The notes below the pieces were generated by a model. That model made no database searches. It saw nothing but the letters and a program-made list of their open reading frames with translations, and was not told the DNA's origin. Below, in pieces: positions 59,391 to 64,000 of a DNA stretch of 64,000 nt. The first letter of the stretch is position 1, and each line of letters starts with the position of its first letter. Where the stretch lies: contig CAYOSH010000017.1 in the NCBI GenBank assembly GCA_964406575.1, positions 37,401-101,400 on the forward strand. The letters run 5' to 3'. Both the position numbers and the translations under genes were made by a program. Origin of the DNA: WTAW01 sp964406575 (GTDB lineage: Bacteria > Acidobacteriota > Aminicenantia > Aminicenantales > Aminicenantaceae).

Positions 59391-62300
59391 TTATTTTATA
59401 AATCCCTGAATCCGCATCCATTCACCGAACCTTTTTATCCAATCATCGGTGGGAAGATTTTGTTTCCGCATTCCAAAACCATGTCCTCCCTTTGCATAGA
59501 GATGAAGCTCTGCGGACCGACGGGCCTTGATCCAGTCAGAATAGAAACGGATACACTGTGCAGCGAGTCCTAATTCATCATTTGTGGCTGCGGCAATAAA
59601 AACAGGTGGAGCCTCTTTTGGTGCGGACGTAAATGGCACAGGATCCATATAAGGATAAATCGGTGCTGCAAAATCAGGCCGAGTTTCGGGTTCGTAGTTA
59701 TAGGTTACCATGGCAATCAGCGTGCCTCCGGCTGAGAATCCCATGACGCCAATTTTCGTCGGATCTACGCCATATTCGGCAGCATTGGATCGAACGTAAC
59801 GAATGGCCTCTTGAGTGTCCTTGACAGCCAGGGGAAGGATCGGTGAAATCGCTGCATCGAATGTTTTTCGATCACTCATCTTTTGCATCAATTCCACAAC
59901 AGGATTGTCGGTGAGACAATGGGCTAGCCTGTATTTCAGGACAAAGGCAGCCACCCCCTTCTCATTCAGCCAACGCGCCACATCAAAACCTTCACTATCG
60001 ATGGAGAGTGCATAAAAACCGCCCCCCGGACATATAATTACGGCCGCTCCGGTTGCCCGGCTTTTATCAGGTAAAAAGACGCTCAGGGTCGGAGTGCTCA
60101 CGTTATAGACCACACGCGTTTGCCAAATCTTGTTGGTATTTTCTTTTTCTGACCAGGTCCAGTTTTCCGAACCCGGCGCTTTCCCGGAGTATAAAGGGAT
60201 CACCTTTTGTTGGGCATGAAGAGCGATGAGGTCAGATTGTCCTACAGATACCTCTGTACCAGGTAAATCGCTGATGGTAACGGTGTGGGCTCCGGATATG
60301 CCAATTGTGCAGGTGAAGCTTATCTCTCTGGTTTCTCCTGAAGCCAGGCAAACTTTCTTCGATTCAACAGGCTTGCCATCAATGAAGAGTCGCACGTCTC
60401 CCTCTTCCATCCCACCAGTGCCGATAACCGTAGCCGCTACTTCAAATAGTTCAAGCGGCCTCACCTTTGTCTTGGACACCTTGAGGTTTTGGTATTTGAA
60501 CTTCGCCCTGATCGGGGCTGTCACCTCAAAGGTCTCCTTGAGCACTATGTCCTCGCAAGACTCGCCGATCATGACCTCGAACGTTCCAGGCTCCACTATC
60601 GTCTCCAAATTTGTGTCGAGCAGACTGATGTCATCCGGTTGGAGTATGAACTCGACCGTCTTTGATTCTCCCGGCTTCAGACCGACTCTCTTAAAGCCCC
60701 TAAGCTGCTTTACCGGAACCGGCAGGCTGGCTTCCACGTCTCTCAAGTACATTTCAACAACGGCATCTCCCTCTCTTTTGCCAATGTTCTTCAACTCAAG
60801 GCTGACTTTAAGCGTGCCGCTAGCGGTTGATTTGGGAGATATTTTGAGGTTGCTGTATTCAAATTCAGTGTAGCTCAGCCCGTAGCCAAACGGCCACAGG
60901 AGGGTGCTTTCGTCGTAGTTGATTTCGCCAGGTTTGTAATTGTAATAGGTAGGGCCCACGTCTCCACGGGGATAAGTCCACGGGAGCTTTCCGCCTGGAT
61001 TGTAGTCACCGAAGAGCACCTGGGCAATTGCGTTTCCACCTTCCATTCCACCGTACCAGGCTTCAACGATGGCTGGGATGTGTGCCTTCATCCAGTCGCT
61101 GGAGATGGGAGTTCCGTTGACCAGGACTGCGACTGTGGGTGTCCCGGTGCTTTCCACCGCCTGCAGCAGCGGGAGGAATCCTTCCGGTAGGTCTAGGTTC
61201 TCTCGAGCGGTGCTTTCAAAAGCAGGGTCGGGTCCGGTGATCACTACAGCCACATCAACTCCTTGAGCAGCCTTAACAGCTTTCTCTAGGTCGAAGGAGA
61301 GGGAAACCCGGACTTCTGTTCCAGAAGCGACGGCGTTCTGGATCCCTTTAAGAGGGGTTATCCAGTAAGGGGGAGTGCCGTTGTAGTCCCTGGGTATTAA
61401 ACTTCTGACGTTGTCTGCATTCGGGCCTATGACTGCGATCGATTGGATACTTTTCCTGTCCAGAGGCAACACTTGATTTGCGTTTTTCAGGAGGACTATC
61501 GATTCGCGGGCCACCTGGAGAGCGAGGGCGATGTGTTTCTCGGTCAAGATATAATCCTTGGGCGAGAAATTATTGTAAGGATTCATCTGAGGCGGATCAA
61601 AAAGGCCCAACTGGAACCTGATCCTGAGCATCCTCCTGATTGTTTGATCAATTGCGCTTAGATTAACAAGATCCTTCTTTACCGCTTGCGGAAGATTGTT
61701 TGAGTAAGTGGTTCCACAAGCGTTGGAATCAACCCCCATATTAAGGGCAGTTGCAGCTCCGATTAAATTTTCATCAACCCCGGCTTCCCCTAGAGCACCA
61801 CAGTCACCGCAGACAATTCCCTTAAAGCCCCACTGCTCCCTAAGCACTTCCCCAAGCATGACCGGGCTGTAATTGATCGGATCACCACCCAGGTGAGGGG
61901 CATTGTCCCATCCATGAGCCCCAGTCATGATCTGACCAACATTCCCCTCTCTCACAACTGCCTTGTAGGGAGGAAAGATGACTTCCCTGGTAATCCTCTC
62001 TTCAATGGGGGCTCCCAGAGGAATCTCATCACTACCAGCATTGCAATAAACATAATGCTTAGCTGTACAAATCCCCTTTTTGTAGGGGATATTGTCGTCC
62101 TCTCCCTGGAAGCCTCTGACGGTGGCCACTGCTAGGCGCGAGGTCAAATACGGATCTTCGCCGCAGGTCTCCGGCGATCTGTCATATTTTTTGTTCCTTG
62201 GAATTTCAAGAACGACAGGAGACCAAGTCACAAGTCCTGACCCCCTTAGGCCTCCGACATTAAAGGCAGCCCGAAACTCATCTCCAACTGCGGAATACGC

Positions 62301-62765
62301 CTCATGAACCAATTTCTCATTCCATGTGGCAGCAATTCCTATGCTGAAGGGAAAGACGGTAGCCGGTTTGAAAGATTGGACTCCGTGCAGAGATTCGTCT
62401 ACATACCAGGAAAATTCGGGCAGGCCCATCCGGTCAATGGCCGGAGATACTCCTCCGTCTCCACATGAGTCGCATCTCTCTCCCCGCAACTTTTTCAGCA
62501 GTGCAATCTGGTGCACCTTCTCATCAAGCGTCATCCTTGAGAGGAGATCCTCAACCCTCTGCTCAAGCGGCAACTTGGTATTCTCGTAGGGATCCATCAC
62601 TCCGTCGTTATTGAGGTCGATCCAGCTGTCATGAATCTGTTTAGGACTGTAGTCCTTGTAATATTCTGGCGGTTGCACGTCCTGTGAAGGAATGAATGCT
62701 GCTACACCAAGGGCTGTTAGACCCACTGTCATCATCACAATTATTAAATTCTTTCGTTTGGGCAT
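59391..62765 (-). CDS. Secreted GH3 glycosidase-esterase fusion
   Basis: About 1124 residues. ATG 62765 is preferred over the upstream ATG at 62825: it has AAGGAGG upstream and opens a proper signal peptide, MPKRKNLIIVMMTVGLTALG. Residues 50-61 form a perfect EF-hand-like calcium loop, DLNNDGVMDPYE. Residues about 65-730 are a GH3 beta-glycosidase: barrel with the likely nucleophile D321 in GIVCGDCGALG, an alpha/beta sandwich and a fibronectin-III-like domain (VVEMYLRDVEASLPVPVKQL). About 750-840 is a CARDB-like beta domain. Residues about 870-1124 are an alpha/beta-hydrolase of the acetyl-xylan or feruloyl esterase type: ICPGGGFYALS oxyanion loop, Ser in GFSAGG near 1010, Asp in ATNDE and His in KGGHGFG. 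It probably debranches and hydrolyses acylated plant or microbial beta-glycans outside the cytoplasm. Confidence 0.9.
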   Translation of the reverse strand: MPKRKNLIIVMMTVGLTALGVAAFIPSQDVQPPEYYKDYSPKQIHDSWIDLNNDGVMDPYENTKLPLEQRVEDLLSRMTLDEKVHQIALLKKLRGERCDSCGDGGVSPAIDRMGLPEFSWYVDESLHGVQSFKPATVFPFSIGIAATWNEKLVHEAYSAVGDEFRAAFNVGGLRGSGLVTWSPVVLEIPRNKKYDRSPETCGEDPYLTSRLAVATVRGFQGEDDNIPYKKGICTAKHYVYCNAGSDEIPLGAPIEERITREVIFPPYKAVVREGNVGQIMTGAHGWDNAPHLGGDPINYSPVMLGEVLREQWGFKGIVCGDCGALGEAGVDENLIGAATALNMGVDSNACGTTYSNNLPQAVKKDLVNLSAIDQTIRRMLRIRFQLGLFDPPQMNPYNNFSPKDYILTEKHIALALQVARESIVLLKNANQVLPLDRKSIQSIAVIGPNADNVRSLIPRDYNGTPPYWITPLKGIQNAVASGTEVRVSLSFDLEKAVKAAQGVDVAVVITGPDPAFESTARENLDLPEGFLPLLQAVESTGTPTVAVLVNGTPISSDWMKAHIPAIVEAWYGGMEGGNAIAQVLFGDYNPGGKLPWTYPRGDVGPTYYNYKPGEINYDESTLLWPFGYGLSYTEFEYSNLKISPKSTASGTLKVSLELKNIGKREGDAVVEMYLRDVEASLPVPVKQLRGFKRVGLKPGESKTVEFILQPDDISLLDTNLETIVEPGTFEVMIGESCEDIVLKETFEVTAPIRAKFKYQNLKVSKTKVRPLELFEVAATVIGTGGMEEGDVRLFIDGKPVESKKVCLASGETREISFTCTIGISGAHTVTISDLPGTEVSVGQSDLIALHAQQKVIPLYSGKAPGSENWTWSEKENTNKIWQTRVVYNVSTPTLSVFLPDKSRATGAAVIICPGGGFYALSIDSEGFDVARWLNEKGVAAFVLKYRLAHCLTDNPVVELMQKMSDRKTFDAAISPILPLAVKDTQEAIRYVRSNAAEYGVDPTKIGVMGFSAGGTLIAMVTYNYEPETRPDFAAPIYPYMDPVPFTSAPKEAPPVFIAAATNDELGLAAQCIRFYSDWIKARRSAELHLYAKGGHGFGMRKQNLPTDDWIKRFGEWMRIQGFIK

Positions 62766-63145
62766 TCCATCCTCCTTATTTGAGGTATTTCTTTTCTTCT
62801 TGCTTTCTTGAGTTTCTTTCGCCAAGCAAATAATTTTATGCTCATTGCAGGCTTGAAGTAAAGTTTAGGCGGCATTTTTTATATTACCTATAGGAATTAT
62901 GTAAAAAGAACTACAGATGAGATATTCATTTGAAAAATATTATAATCAAAATTGCTTTATTTAACGCATTTCTGCTGCTTACTTGTCTCTTTAGTATATA
63001 AGAGAGGAAAAGAGCCCTCTTCTTCTTTGACAGTGATCCCACAAAAAAGAATTCAGAAAAAAATGATTTGACATTATATAATTTGGTGCAATATCTTTAT
63101 AAGGACAAGCAAACATCAAAATTCGTTATTAAGGGAGGAAAATGT
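62766..63145. other. Divergent intergenic region
   Basis: A gap of 380 bases between the GH3-esterase gene (minus) and the small Tat protein gene (plus). On the minus strand a TATAAT lies at 62944-62939. On the plus strand TTGACA (63068-63073) is followed by TATCTT (63092-63097, 18-base spacing), and a separate TATAAT lies at 63077-63082. None is certain. Confidence 0.4.
63068..63097 (+). promoter_or_regulatory. Possible promoter for the small Tat-signal protein gene
   Basis: Consensus TTGACA at 63068-63073 and TATCTT at 63092-63097, 18 bases apart; the start would be about 40 bases before the ATG at 63146. Confidence 0.3.
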
Positions 63146-63688
63146 ATGAGTAAAAAAAATAAAAAAGGTGTAACTCGCAGAGAGTTTATGGCCGATGCAG
63201 CCAAGGGAGCTCTGGTAATGGGATGCTTGACGATTGCTGGCGCAGAGGAAGCTTGGGCTAATGCAGCTAAACAAGAAATAAAAAGAGTGCCCACTAAGCC
63301 AATGGTAATGAAACCACTCTTAACAGTTGAAAATCTAAACAAATTTTATCAAGAAAATTGGTCAAAGCCCGAATTTGAAAAATATGTAGCGGAAGCCCAG
63401 ACGGAATTAGAAAAATTTATAAATGAACATTTCATTTTGACAGCCAAGCAGCAAGAATTTTTTAAGTCTCAAACTGCCAGGGCGAAAACGCAAGAAATAA
63501 ACAGTTTCATTAATACTATTGCTGACAAGACAATAGCATTTAAAAGGTTGAAGACCGCCGGAGGATCGCCTGGAATGATTGCTCCTATGGGAGAATCAAG
63601 CGGCAAAAAGTGTTCTGAAGGACAAAGTTGGAAGTGTCTTAAATTAGACCTTGGAACTGTATCATTCGAATATTGCTGGTGCTCGTAA
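63146..63688 (+). CDS. Small Tat-signal protein with cysteine-rich C-terminus
   Basis: About 180 residues from ATG 63146, which has GGGAGG seven bases upstream; an in-frame ATG at 63068 would add 26 residues ahead of the signal and lies over a promoter-like sequence. A twin-arginine signal, TRREFMADAAKGALVMG, starts near residue 10. The mature part is helical and charged (about residues 60-140). The last 27 residues contain four cysteines, KKCSEGQSWKC and EYCWCS at the very end, with a Gly/Ser-rich stretch before them. No family recognised. It may be an exported Cys-disulfide or metal-binding protein, or a peptide precursor. It stands alone at the edge of the window. Confidence 0.6.
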   Translation: MSKKNKKGVTRREFMADAAKGALVMGCLTIAGAEEAWANAAKQEIKRVPTKPMVMKPLLTVENLNKFYQENWSKPEFEKYVAEAQTELEKFINEHFILTAKQQEFFKSQTARAKTQEINSFINTIADKTIAFKRLKTAGGSPGMIAPMGESSGKKCSEGQSWKCLKLDLGTVSFEYCWCS

Positions 63689-64000
63689 ATCACAAGCTGT
63701 AAGGGCTGCTAGATCGTATTTTACATAATCGTTAAAATTCCAGAATAGTCCGAGATAGCCTTAGGCCGGCTTTCTCTTTCATAACATAATTTTCTTCTAT
63801 AATGATTGTCTGGCTTTACTCTCACCGAATGATGAACTCCGATGGAAATGCTGTGGACACATGTTTTCACCAACAGGAAAATATCTTGCGAGAACCTGTT
63901 TTTCTTCCTATAATTTCCTGTTTTTTTTGCTCTTCGCGAGGGAATATTACTCTAAGCTGGCATCCAAATGGGATGAAATTGTAATATCTTTTCACTTCGT
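63689..64000. other. Right edge of the window, no gene recognised
   Basis: 312 bases with no supported gene. A 60-codon plus-strand frame (63802-63984) has no ribosome-binding site or recognisable motif. A weak hairpin (AGCC...GGCT followed by TTCTCTTT, near 63755-63780) might terminate the small Tat-protein gene. Confidence 0.35.

Noticed and set aside
63802..63984. 60-codon frame at the right edge
   Set aside because: No ribosome-binding site or recognisable motif; probably chance.
1..64000. CRISPR array, prophage, IS element or tRNA/rRNA gene
   Set aside because: No regularly spaced direct repeats, integrase, transposase, phage structural gene or foldable tRNA was seen on either strand.

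Overview
This 64 kb window looks like a chromosomal segment from an anaerobic, diderm (Gram-negative type) bacterium of medium GC. The diderm inference rests on an Omp85-type outer-membrane barrel fused to a TamB-like protein. The anaerobic inference rests on an [FeFe]-hydrogenase-like sensor kinase, an NfnAB-type electron-bifurcating oxidoreductase and a tungsten-type aldehyde:ferredoxin oxidoreductase. The style (CBM9-like protein, GH57/DUF3536, GH3-esterase fusion, many dispersed non-coding repeats) would fit an uncultured lineage such as Aminicenantota/Acidobacteriota. There is no rRNA or marker gene here, so that placement is only a guess. I saw no phage, IS transposase, CRISPR array, tRNA or rRNA.

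Layout. 1-2.6 kb: PEP/pyruvate-binding protein with a C-terminal nucleotidyltransferase domain, running off the left edge. 2.8-3.7 kb: metallophosphoesterase. 4.0-11.05 kb: a redox-signalling block of two unusual response regulators, a ferredoxin/[FeFe]-hydrogenase-like histidine kinase, a receiver-PAS-kinase hybrid and a one-piece NfnAB. 11.2-14.7 kb: aminotransferase, CBM9-like protein and DUF389 membrane protein. 15.2-27.0 kb: a storage-sugar cluster (mannosylglycerate-synthase-like transferase, GlgA, GlgB, a small winged-helix protein, GH57/DUF3536, MalQ on the plus strand; GalT and GlgC on the minus strand). 27.0-34.3 kb: an osmotic/ion block (small membrane ORF, two MscS channels, YihY, GpgS-like transferase, RCK_C membrane protein, CorA).

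34.5-45.0 kb: envelope genes (TPR lipoprotein, the giant TamB-Omp85 fusion, a double-length CNNM/CorC fusion). 45.4-50.5 kb: small zinc-ribbon protein and two amino-acid permease/USP fusions. 50.6-56.0 kb: a nucleic-acid operon with a near-consensus promoter (PD-(D/E)XK/Rad3-type helicase, degenerate exonuclease/GIY-YIG, Mre11-like phosphoesterase). 56.4-59.3 kb: Tat-exported ferredoxin plus AOR. 59.4-62.8 kb: GH3-esterase fusion. 63.1-63.7 kb: small Tat-signal, Cys-tailed protein.

Working together: the 4-11 kb block probably senses the ferredoxin/H2 redox state and sits beside the enzyme that interconverts reduced ferredoxin, NADH and NADPH. The 15-27 kb block supports a full cycle of ADP-glucose synthesis, glycogen elongation, branching and breakdown, with possible links to glucosyl/mannosylglycerate osmolytes. 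The strongest candidates for undescribed biology are the TamB-Omp85 single-chain fusion, the hydrogenase-like sensor phosphorelay, the helicase-nuclease-phosphoesterase operon, and three families of structured intergenic repeats.
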